Positions 35,401-45,789 of a stretch of 64,000 nt of DNA are shown here, piece after piece. The notes below the pieces were generated by a model. The model searched no databases and had not been told where the DNA came from. It saw only the letters and a program-made list of their open reading frames with translations. Source of the DNA: Tetranychus cinnabarinus. Taxonomy: Eukaryota > Arthropoda > Arachnida > Trombidiformes > Tetranychidae. The stretch is taken from positions 7,395,501 through 7,459,500 of the forward strand of contig WHVY01000004.1 in the NCBI GenBank assembly GCA_022266195.1, in the 5' to 3' direction. The position numbers and the translations under genes were made by a program. The first letter of the stretch is position 1; each line of letters starts with the position of its first letter.

Positions 35401-36346
35401 ATGTTAAATCGATTCGACAAGATCGAGTAAACACAATAACCAAAATTACATATACAATGTAATAAGGTTGCATTGGCAATGGTTGGTTAAAGTGTGAGGA
35501 TAAAAATATCGACATGATCCAAGTATATATTTATTATTTTTTAACAACTTGACTGTTGACAGATTATTAAGTCAGAGACAGTTTAAAAATAAATTATCTT
35601 TAACTAATTTTTGAGTTGAATATCCGTATATTAATTGATACTCTTGGTGTTTATTTGCTGGTTGTTTGACTTTTGTGGGTTCGATTGATTGTCAATTTTC
35701 AGCTGTGATTTATTAAGATATTAATTTGATTTTTTTTTACTTTTTTTCAGAGGAAAAATTCACAGAGGAAAAGGAAAATATTTGTTGGAAGATAATCAAA
35801 TCAATTGGTACATCATTATTGTTGATTGGAGCATCAACTAGTCTTTATTATTTCGATCATCATGTCTGTTCCCTAATTGACTCCATCACTGGTTTATTGG
35901 GAATTTTCATCATTCTCTCAATGATTTACCCCTCAATGAAGGAATCTGGCCTTATTTTACTGCAAACCGTTCCTAAGCATATTGAAGTTACCCAGGTCAA
36001 GGAAGCTTTATGCCGGGAATTTCCAACCATCATTGAGATTCACGATTTTCATGTTTGGTGCCTTACTCGAGACAAAGTCATAGCAACTTGCCACATATCT
36101 TTGCCTGCACTCACCAGCCACTCATATAATAAACTATCTTCACAGATTTGTAAATTTTTAGCTCGTGAAGGTATAACTCTGGCAACAGTTCAACCAGAAT
36201 TTCCAAAAGAGTCCCAAGCCAATGGTAAATGTCTTTACATTTGTAAAAAAGGTCGTGAAACCTGCAGTGATAAAACCTGTTGCTCTGAGGATCAAGACGA
36301 GGAGCATCGATGTACCAAACGGAATGCGGATGTTTCACAAGTTTAA
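32457..36346 (+). CDS. ZnT1/ZnT10-type cation diffusion facilitator with degenerate metal site
   Basis: Exons 32457-32636, 33249-33483, 33572-33760 and 35751-36346 give 399 residues; phases agree at each junction (CGG|GTATGT, ATTACAG|ATGG, CAATG|GTAAGT, TCTG|GTAATT). Family marks: RATFGWARIEVLGALFN after TM2-loop, SMIYPSMKESGLILLQTVPK in TM6, and a cytoplasmic C-domain with EIHDFHVWCLTRDKVIATCHIS. The family normally exports Zn (ZnT1) or Mn (ZnT10) using HxxxD or NxxxD in TM2 and HxxxD in TM5. Here TM2 reads SDCYFNMFIF, so the pair is N45 and F49, and the TM5 region CWKIIKSIGTSLLL has neither His nor Asp. The TM4-TM5 loop lacks the usual His-rich run and is Ser/Lys/Asp-rich. The C-terminal tail is Cys-rich (CKKGRETCSDKTCC). 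It may be a non-transporting partner or a substrate-shifted paralogue. The ~2-kb third intron (33761-35750) shows nothing else. Confidence 0.85.
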
Positions 36347-37837
36347 AACGCCAATCCAACTCATCCAAAAAACTGTGAAATAATTTGAAATTATCCATCT
36401 ATGCAAAGATGAAGACGAGAAATTTAATTATCTCACAATGAATGTATAATTGAAATTGGAGATTATCAAAATGCCGATGATTCTACTAAATTTGACTTCA
36501 GCTACAAACACTAATCAACATTTCTTGAATCCAGGAATCACTTTTTCTTCATTCCATAGCCTTTGACCATAATATTAAATATTGATTGTTGGTATAAATG
36601 CTCAATCGTCAATCGGTCGAATTATAAAGACGTAAAAAAGTTCATTACAAAGTGCAATAAATGACAAAGTACAAATATATTTTGTAAAGCGCGAATTGAC
36701 GAAGGTTAACTGTTTTGGATTGGATTGGAAGAGGACAACGATCAATGAAAAATGAAGAGCTTTCTTAAAACTATTCATCATAACAATCATATCATACCCA
36801 ATATATATGTATTATTACTGCATCTTTTATTTTCATCGCAAAACTCATTTTTAACCCTGATTATTGTTGACACCAAGATTGAAAGATAATCAAAGGTCTT
36901 TCAGCCTGGTTGGCCATTTTTCAAATTTGTACAAATTGATAGATTGTTAAATCAAAATTTTTATTCAAATCGTTGTTAGCAAAATCAAAATCCCTATTTA
37001 ACATTGCTATGAGATTTCAATCTCTAAAGATTGTAACACATAATTTGTAACCATTTTCAACCTTGCCATTTTGACTTCCCTTGATTTATAATCAAGAAAA
37101 AGTCTGATATCAAAACGCTATTAATAAAAGCAAATTTAAATAAAGTCCATCACTTTGCCTGATATACTTGATTTGATACTTGTCTGAAGCATAAAGAGTT
37201 TAGCTCTGAAAGCAGATAACTCAAGCAGAAGTCCATTCAGACTTGCATTTTCACTGTACTACATTGGGATTCCTAACTCCTAATATTGAATCTGTATCTT
37301 CGAAGAAACACTATCGGAACACAATGATAGTTGTCGCTTCCAGTGTTAATCTTCAAATTTAACATTCATTCAAGTTTATTAATGTTATCCAATGTAATAA
37401 TTTGTTCAACTAAGTTATTGAACCTGAACAGATTAGCCTTGGGAGTTTTGATCAAAGGATGGTGAATAGATTAAAAAACTGATTTTTCTTACCCTATTGG
37501 CCTACAATAAAACATGAGTTTTATTAAGTAATATTAAAAGTGATTCTTTTCCAATTTTATGCAACAATTTATATTTAAATGACAAACCAATGATACAAAA
37601 TCAAGTATATTTGGATTGATGCCGTTGCACTAAGCGCTCTGAAGCCATTCACGATAAAACACGTTTTGATATCTACTGTCTCTCTGATAAAGTAGCCATT
37701 TATTCACCTCCTTTAAGAATTACTCAGCAAAGTTAGAAAAATTATTGAATTTTCAGTTTATTACTCTATTCATACTCAACTATTATTGTATTATCACACG
37801 CTTGGGTATTGAAGACTAATAATGCAACAATAACTGA
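36347..37837. other. Intergenic spacer 3' of the ZnT-like gene
   Basis: AT-rich 3' flank of the ZnT-like gene, with only short low-complexity frames on either strand. No repeat or RNA gene was recognised before the foldback element at 37838. Confidence 0.5.
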
Positions 37838-38249
37838 CAAGGGATGTCCAAGGTCTGATCAATCGATATCGAGAATGTATTGGTAGCTATCGGTAGATTA
37901 GACCTTCTCGAAGACGAATACAGCGAAATTAGCTGCCCACTTTTCGATTTCGCCATTTACTCGTTTTTTTTCTAGAAAAATTTGTATGCTTTTCTATGAG
38001 GGCTTTTATTCCTTTTTTATTGAAGTGAACTTTTTATTGCACAACAATAAAATTTATTGGATGCATGTTATAAAACAAATACGAATCCCCATAGAAAGGC
38101 ATTCAAATTTTTTCAGAAAAAAACGAGTAAATGGCGAAATCGAAAAGTGGGCAGCTAATTTCGCTGTATTCGTCTTCGAGAAGGTCTAATCTACCGATAG
38201 CTACCAATACATTCTCGATATCGATTGATCAGATCTTGGACATCCCTTG
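37838..38249. mobile_element. Foldback/MITE element with ~140-bp near-perfect inverted arms
   Basis: The left arm starts CAAGGGATGTCCAAGGTCTG (37838 to about 37978), and the right arm (about 38111-38249) is its reverse complement ending CAGATCTTGGACATCCCTTG. Only isolated mismatches were seen across the arms. The loop is about 130 bp and no protein is encoded. The element is flanked on both sides by TGA, a possible 3-bp target duplication. It lies about 190 bp upstream of the first MFS gene. The near-perfect arms imply recent origin or strong hairpin constraint. Confidence 0.85.
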
Positions 38250-38439
38250 TGAGATTACATGGATTTATGAGTCCAAGATACAAAATTAGTTTTATTATCC
38301 AGATTCAACTAGATTAATAAACCTTAAGATTAGCAAGATTATTAGGTGAAGAGTATTAATATAAAAAACAAGATACAATTTTACGACCATTCACTACAGA
38401 ACTCTCAACTAGATTATCAAATATTTGAGTCTAACAGAA

Positions 38440-40130
38440 ATGAAAATAATACGCTTTATTAGTGACAATAGGTACAGACTATTTAAAACCATACTTGCTT
38501 ACTTTGCATATTTTTGCATCGGATCAGCGACAACACTTCTCGGTTCCAGTTTACTTGATTTACAGATACGTTTAAATGTTGATTTTGCCAAAGTTTCCTA
38601 TTTAATTCCCTTCCGTAGTGCTGGTCACATACTTGGATCTGCTCTTGGTAAGTTGGGATAATCTGGTTCAGTTAAATGTCACTTTATTCAATCTGGTGTT
38701 TCTGATTAACAGCTGGTTTGATCGAGCAAAGATTCAACCGATCTCTTCTTTTATGGATAATCAATTTGATCTCTGGAATTTTTCTTGGAGCTGCTCCATT
38801 CTTTACCAAATTTGAGTTTACTTCAATATTTTTGGTAATAGCTGGTGTTGCTCATGGAATGGCAGATATCTGTAAGTCGATAAAAAATTTGACCGCAAAC
38901 AAATTCAACTTGCTGAAAAAGCTTATGTTTGAATGCTTCTATATCAAAAATGAACAATGAATTTATTTCTGCGATCCTTCAAAGATCGCTTATGCCTTAT
39001 CAAAATGGTTAAAACGAAACCCTTCGGCTGAACTTATTTTTGTTTTATAGTGTGTAATACTTCAGTGACCAGCACTTGGAAGGAAAAGAGTACGAATTGG
39101 TTACAAGTTCTCCACATGTCATGGGGAATTGGTTCTCTCCTAACTCCAGTTATATGTCGTCCATTTTTATTACCAGAAGAAAGTCTTGAACCAGATTCAA
39201 GTTCATTAATAACAGCAAACAGAACTGCAGATCCAGTGATTGTATCAATTTATACTGCCAAAGATGTAATGATTCAATATGCCTTCGTGATCATTGGCCT
39301 TTTATCAGTAATCGTTTCTTTCTTTTACGCTTGTATATATTTCCGAGAAAGAAGTATCACTGAATACAGTAAAAAAGAGGCAAACGCCGTCAACATTCAA
39401 GTGCCACAACCATCTTCGCAAATCAGTCCATGGAAAAAGTATATCGCCATTTTCCTGGTAGCAGTGGTTGCCCATTTTTGTTATAGCTTGGAATCAGTTC
39501 TTGGTTAGTTTATTATTCCCAAATTTATTAGTTATTTCAATTGATTAATCCTTTGACTTTACAGGTTCCCTTGGAGCTTCATTTTCGGTCAAATCCGATC
39601 TTCATATGGACAAAAAGACTGGTGTTTTACTTGCAACTGTTTTCTGGTCCTGCTTCTCCTTTTATCGATTAATCTTCATTCCATTAACATTCGTCATAGC
39701 TGAAACTAAATTATTGGCCCTTAGTTTGTTACTTACTTTGCTTGGTATCGTTGTTTCTGTACCATGGGCTAACAACAATGAGGCTTGTCTTTGGGCTGGA
39801 TTCACACTTGTTGGATTGGGAATATCGACCATCTTCTCATCTTCATTTGGAATGCTATCAAGATATATCGTTATTACTGGTCAAATATCATCAATGATTT
39901 TTGTTCCTGGAGTTGTTGGTGAATCATTTCACCCCGCAATTGCTGCTACTTTACTAGCTAATAGTCCAATTTTATTTCTCTATTACAATGCTGCATTAGG
40001 TGTTGTACTTGTTATTTCATTCTTGGCATTGATGATATATTGTAAAACGGTGTTAAAAACACCAACTGTCCATATTGCTCATCCCTCAATAGGACCAAGG
40101 TTCTCAACACTCAGCGTTAGCCATCATTAA
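38440..40130 (+). CDS. MFS sugar transporter, MFSD4/NaGLT1-like, copy 1
   Basis: Major facilitator related to the sodium-dependent glucose transporter 1/MFSD4 group. Exons 38440-38647, 38713-38871, 39051-39503 and 39565-40130 give 461 residues with matching phases (CTTG|GTAAGT, TTAACAG|CTGG, ATCT|GTAAGT, TTTATAG|TGTG, CTTG|GTTAGT, TTACAG|GTTC). ATG 38440 is chosen because the frame upstream opens only with TTG. Motifs: GSSLLDLQIRLN in TM1-2, RSAGHILGSALGLI-type family signature, an N-glycosylatable loop (NRT), a cytoplasmic middle loop, and in the second half KTGVLLATVFWSCFSFYRL and GVVGESFHPAIAATLL. About twelve membrane segments are expected. Substrate is inferred from the family only. The 3' end abuts one arm of a 1.5-kb inverted repeat. 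Confidence 0.87.
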
Positions 40131-41622
40131 AGAAACCTCATTGTCCCAAAATACTGTGTAAATTATTCGTTTTTCATTATAAAACAATATTCTCAATCAT
40201 AAAACAATGCATTTGTTGCTAAAAAGACACAATAAACACATTTGTAACATTTATGCATCAAACTTGTCAGCAAAGTGGGCAAAAACGGGCAAAAATCCAA
40301 TTCTTGCAAATTTGAACTCAGTAAATTCGTAGAACTATAAAAACTACGTTCCTTAGTACTATTAAAAAACTTTTCCGAGCGTCAGTTTCCGAGGAAATTT
40401 AGGTCAAAGTTGAAACTTTGATCGCCTTTTGTACCGTCGTCTGACCAGATTTTTCTATGAAACTCATTTCCCTTAAGTTAATTTAGATGCTTAACCAGAG
40501 AATGCCCTTATTTGGAGAAATTAAGTTTTCTATTTTCTATAAAACCCAAAAGTTCGATTTTCAATCAAACGGGCCGGTTTCTGTGACCACAAGAATTAGA
40601 GATCTGAAACTGATTTTTCATGCATAAAAATTGTTTACACATATTGTGAATTGGATATTTTTTTCAATTTATGGAAAGTTCTCTTAATATTGGCCATTGA
40701 CCTGAAAAGTTTGAGCTTCGATAGTTCGAGAGTGATACCACATGCAACCACCATTCTTTGATCAAACATTAGATTTTATTATGAACTATAATATGATATC
40801 AGCTAACACCAGTAAAATCTGAGTTAATTCATTTAATAATGATTTGCGTTTGAGTACCCATTTTACTTTATAAACCAAGTCTCAAATCTGGTAACGTAAG
40901 TACACCAATGCTATAACTTTCATTGTAGGATCTTGAATAATTTGATATTTCAATTCATTATAGCCCATAATGAAATCTAGTATTTGGCCGGCGACTGATT
41001 ATGATAGGTGATTTCATTCTCGAAATATTGAGGTTCGAACTTTTCTGGTCAATGGCCAATATCAAGAGAATTGTTTATAAATGAAAAAAAATATTAAATT
41101 GATGATTTGTGCAAACAATTTTTAAGAGCGAAAAATGAGTTTCAGATCTCTAATTCTTGTGATCTCAGAAATCGGTCCGTTTGATTGGAAATCGAAATTA
41201 TGGGTTTTACAGAAAACAAAAAGTTCTGTTTCTCAAAATAAGTGCATTTTCTGGTCAGACATTTAAATTTACATCAGGGAAATGAGTTGTATGAAAAAAA
41301 TCTGTTCAAACAACGGTACAAAATGCGATCGAAGTTTGAAGTTTGAACTTGATTTTCTCGAGAACTGCTGATCTCAGAAATTTTTAAATCGCCCAAATAG
41401 ATCCAGTTTTGATTTCTTTACAAACTATCATAGTTTAAATTTGAATAAAATTCATTTCCACCCGTTTTTTGCCCAATTAGTTCACAAGTTTGCTGCATAA
41501 ATGTTACAATTGTGTCAATTGAGTCTTTTTAGCAACAAATGCATTGATTTATGATTGAGGTTATTGTTTTATAATAAAGTGTGAATAACTTTGCACAATA
41601 TTTTGGGACAAAGAGGTTTCTT
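40131..41622. repeat. Large inverted repeat, ~670-bp arms, unknown element
   Basis: The left arm (40131 to about 40800) begins AGAAACCTCATTGTCCCAAA, one base after the MFS copy 1 stop codon. The right arm (about 40960-41622) is its diverged reverse complement ending GGGACAAAGAGGTTTCTT. Shared strings include GCATTTGTTGCTAAAAAGAC near the outer ends and GGCCATTGACC (left) against GGTCAATGGCC (right). Arms look roughly 80% alike by eye, and the spacer is about 160 bp. No protein is encoded. Partial copies occur at 41863-42390 and 49115-49680, so this is a dispersed repeat family and not a unique palindrome. Confidence 0.8.
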
Positions 41623-41862
41623 CAAAATTGTTGATGATTTAATGATGATGTTGTCCTTAAAACAAAGTTTTAAAGTAAAATTGGCTGGGAGTAGACTCAT
41701 TTCTCAGTATCGTTTGTCATAAATGCTAATTTCTTTTTTTATTTGTTTCTCAGATTTTACTGGTAACCTGTGTGAATAAATTGTGGAACTTTTTGTAACG
41801 TATTTGTATGGTTTTAAGTCACATAATTTATCCACGCAGGTTATTCACTAATAATATTATAT

Positions 41863-42390
41863 TATATCCCGCAATAAAATCTAATATTTGGGTAGAGTAT
41901 TGGGATTGTAGGTGACGCCATTCTTGAAATATTAAGAAAAACTTTTCAGGTCAATGGCCAAAATCAAGAGGACTACAGTTTAACTAAATGTATGTAAAAA
42001 TTGAAAAGATATTCAATTCAATATTTGTGCACAAAAAATAAGTTTCAGATCTTTGACTTTTTCGGTATAGAAATCGGTTGGTTCAATTGAAAATCGTACT
42101 CATCTTTATTAAAGAAAATATAAAACTTTATTTCTCAAAATAAGTACATTTGTCTATTTGATTATTAAAAGTTACATTAGAAAATGAGTTTCAACAAAAA
42201 TTGGCTTCCATAATTGTACAAAAAGCGATCGAAATTTCAACTTTGAACTCGCTTTTCTCGAAAATTAACGATCACAGAAACTTTTAAATCATCCAAATAG
42301 ATTCAGTTTTGATTTCCTTACAAACCAACAGAATGAAGATTTACAAAAATTAATTTTTACCTATTTTTGCCGACTTTGTTACTCTTGAAA
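41863..42390. repeat. Partial copy of the inverted-repeat family
   Basis: Runs in the same orientation as the right arm at about 40970-41480: AATAAAATCTAATATTTGG, CTTTTCAGGTCAATGGCC and AAAGCGATCGAAATTTCAAC all have counterparts there. It is more diverged than the two arms are from each other and has no opposing arm nearby. Confidence 0.7.
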
Positions 42391-43665
42391 CTAGAAAGTG
42401 TAATGCATTTGTTTTGTTCTTTGAGATTTCGAAGAAAAAAATCGATGCTATTCTTATAAATTGATCAGTAGTTATCGAATTTTCAAATGTAATTTAATGA
42501 TCTAGATTGGAGTTTTATGCACCTCAATATGATCAATCGACACTCAATAAATGGGCAACTGCAATCTCGAAAGCATTCAATTGTTTAACTGTAAGCAATA
42601 ATAGCAGTCTGATGACTTTCGTTTCTCAATTAGTTCATTGTTATCCTAATCTCTCTCATTGTGCATGAGTAGATTTATTTTTTAATTGTCTTTACTTCTT
42701 GGAATTGTTATTCAATGCACATGATGCAATGATTATTGCGAACTTTTGCATTAAAATTCCAAGAAGCGTATCGTAAAATTAGTACTGAGAGAGGTTCGAT
42801 AAGTCTTTAAGAGGTCCGTTTCAAACAGTAGGAGGTCTGATAAGTCATTAGGAGGTCCGATCGGTGCGTGATTAACTGAGTCCACATGACCAACTCGTGC
42901 GTTTAACAGTAAATAAATGACTTGATAATTACCGTTTACAAAGGTACTGGAATTTATCGTAGATTGCTGTTTCTCTCGAACATATTTTTGTTCTTATGGG
43001 TGCGTTTTCAGACGCAAATTATGGGAAACCTGCTCATTTTTGCGCCATTCCATGTTCACCCCACTGCATCTAACTTCTTAAAACCCTGTAGCTCTCTGAT
43101 TAATACACTGGTTTGTTCAAACATTGGACCCAAGAGTAAAGCAAGTGGGTAAAGCAAGTCCACTCTGAGTGAGCTTCATAAGTAAACATAACGGTCTAGT
43201 TATACGGACACAAGGACCAACTAACAAGCCTAACTAGTTTCCAAATTGAATATCAATCAATGAAGTAAAACATGAGAAATAACTCAAAAGAGAAAGATAT
43301 TAAAACTGATTCTGGAGGGGATTGCTGGTCAGTTTGTCCACTAATGCAATTAATATCGGTTAGAAATGAGTTAGTAAAAAGTACAACAGAAATTATCTCA
43401 TTAGTATCATTGTTATGAAATAATGAATTAAAAGCATCATCTGATTATCTTTTTTTGTGGCTCAAAGCGTGGGTTTAACGCTTTTCCTGGTGTCTGTATT
43501 ATTACCTAATTGTTTAGTTTTATTGCAATGAGATAAAAGTCTTCACATAATCGAATTGATAAGTCGAAGAGATTAACAAGATTACTTCGTACAAAGAGAA
43601 GAGATAAATATGAATTCATTCACTTCATTTGATACAAAACTAGCAACATCTTCACTTGAGCAAAA
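42391..43665. other. Spacer between the MFS copies
   Basis: Mostly featureless. Around 42790-42870 a short motif of the form GAGGTYCGATAAGTC recurs three or four times. A 76-codon plus-strand frame at 42922-43152 has no recognisable domain and is not called as a gene. The right end is the 5' flank of MFS copy 2. Confidence 0.5.
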
Positions 43666-45230
43666 ATGAAACTCATACGTTTTATTTGTGAAAATAGGTT
43701 CAGACTATTTAAAACATTGCTCGCTTATTTGACTTTTTTGTGTTTGGGATCAGCTCTCAATCTTCTTGGTTCCAGTTTACTTGATTTACAAATACGTTTA
43801 AATGTTGATTTTGCCAAAGTTTCATATTTGATTCCCTTTCGTAGCGCTGGTCACATACTTGGTTCAGCTTCTGGTAAGTCGACTTTCATTTTTAAAATAT
43901 ATTTCAAAGTTGATTAATTTCGTTTTTCATCAGCTGGATTCATTGAGCAGAGATTTAATCGATGTCTCGTCCTTTCCGTTTGCAATTTGATTTCTGGCAT
44001 CTTTCTTGGTGCTGCTCCAAACTTCTTTCAATTTGAATATGCTGCTTGTTGTCTATTCATTTCTGTATCGCTCATGGCATTATGGACGTTCGTAAGTAAT
44101 ATTGTCTTTGATCATTTAAGTTATAATGACATCTTCTTTGATGCTTTTCTTTCAAAAACGCAGTCTGTAATACATTGATTACAGACACATGGAAGGATAA
44201 ATGTACCAATTGGCTACAAGCGTTACACATGTCTGTAGGAATCGGCTCTCTATTGACTCCAGTCTTGTGTCGACCATTCTTGATACCAGAGGAAGGAGAA
44301 CCAAATGTCCAAAGAGCGATAAATGAAACGTTTGCAAGTCCCATTATTGAACCAATCAATATCAAGCCAACTGCGAGTGATGTAAAGGCACAATATGCTT
44401 TCATGATTATTGGCGCCATATCAGCGGTAATTGCATTGCCATTAGGATACGTATATTTGAAAGAGAGAAGCTATCAAAACAAAAACAAAAACAATGTACA
44501 AATAAGTTCCGACATTGAGCCGAAACAAGAATGGTCTCCATTGAAGGCTAACGGAGGAATCATTTTAGTAGTGATCATCAGTCATCTTGTGTACAGTTTA
44601 GAGGCAGTGATTGGTAAGCAAAACTTCCACAAAGTTGAGATCATACAATAATAACTTGTTATTTATTCAGGTTCCCTTGGAGCTTCATTTTCGGTCAAAT
44701 CCGATCTTCACATGGACAAAAAGACTGGTGTTTTACTTGCAACTGTTTTCTGGTCTTGTTTCTCCTTTTATCGATTGATCTTCATCCCGTTAACATTCGT
44801 TGCATCCGAAGTAAAGTTACTTCTGGTAAATCTATTGTTCATGTTTATCGGAGTCGTTATTTGTGTTCCTTGGGCAAATACACATCAAATCTGCATTTGG
44901 ATTGGATTCATTTTCTTAGGAATGGGTTTATCTCCGATATTTTCAGCTGCATACGCAATGTTAGCAAAACACATTACAATTACTGGGAAAATCTCAACAA
45001 TTATTATCATTCCTGGAGTCTTTGGTGAATCAGCTCATCCTGCACTTGCAGCAACTTTAATGGCCAACAGTCCAATTTCATTTCTTTATTATGTTGGGCT
45101 ACTTGGCATTCTTCTTGTCGTAACATTTGGTCTTCTCATCATTTATTGTAAATTAGTTTTCAGGACACCTAATGGTCTTCAGCGTGGAATCAAGGAAAGA
45201 TTATCAACACTCAGCATAAGTCGCCATTAA
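43666..45230 (+). pseudogene. MFS transporter copy 2, one-base frameshift in exon 2
   Basis: Paralogue of the gene at 38440-40130 with the same four-exon structure: 43666-43873, 43934-44091, 44164-44613 and 44671-45230, all with standard splice ends. Exons 1, 3 and 4 are open and in the phases used by copy 1. Exon 2 is 158 nt where copy 1 has 159. A base is missing just before GCTCATGG (near 44062-44071), so the frame after it reads LMALWTF instead of the AHG-type sequence of copy 1, and a stop follows a few codons into exon 3 (CAT TGA). Other family motifs are kept: RSAGHILGSASG, WLQALHMSVGIGSLLTP, KTGVLLATVFWSCFSFYRL and GVFGESAHPALAATL. This is either a young pseudogene or a one-base assembly error. 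The otherwise intact frames and near-identical tracts to copy 1 make both possible. Confidence 0.7.
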
Positions 45231-45789
45231 GACTGTCATCTTAGCATCTCATAACAACAAGGGTTATTAATTCAAACACGTTGAAAGTTCAAAAATTTAT
45301 ACCAAGATTAAGTTAAATCTTGCTATCTCATGTAATAAATTATCAAATCAATTTAAATGAAAACATATTTGAAAACTAATTACTATAAACAAGATACAAT
45401 TTTATGACCATTCACTATTAGGTATTTTTAAGAGATTAGATAAAAAAATAGGATAAAAATTAAATTGCAAGAGATTGAAAGAGTGACTGATTTGAGCGCC
45501 TCTCGTTGAAGACCGCTAACTAAACTTCTCATTGAATCCAATGGAGAGCTATCTCTTCTTTTTTACTCTTTGATCTAGTGGCACACTATTAAAGTTGCAG
45601 ATTCTGCTTTAATCTTCTGCATTGCAGAAGATTGTAGCGGCATGTGTGTTCATTTTCCACTACTTATCCATGTTGTTTGTTAGGTGATGTTTTTTCATCG
45701 TATATTAGCTTAATTTCAATTAATTTATTTTTTTCTTCTTTTTTATAACTGATAATCAGTTTAATTGTGTTTGTTTGATTTCTGGAATT
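45231..45789. other. Spacer and 5' flank of rearranged eIF5B copy
   Basis: The right part (about 45577-45789) closely resembles 49690-49894, the 5' flank of the complete eIF5B gene: shared strings include AGTGGCACACTA, GCATGTGTGTTCATTTT, TATCCATGTTGTTTGTTAGG and ATAACTGATAATCAGTTTAA. The promoter and 5'UTR were therefore duplicated along with the gene, so this copy is probably transcribed (inference). AGTGGCACAC recurs a third time near 49026. Confidence 0.75.

Noticed and set aside
40700..41050. GTTCGA-type strings resembling a tRNA B box
   Set aside because: No A box at proper distance and no cloverleaf could be drawn; the strings are part of the inverted repeat arms.
42922..43152. 76-codon ORF between the MFS copies
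   Set aside because: Lies in a repeat-rich spacer, with no recognised domain and no promoter or splice evidence.
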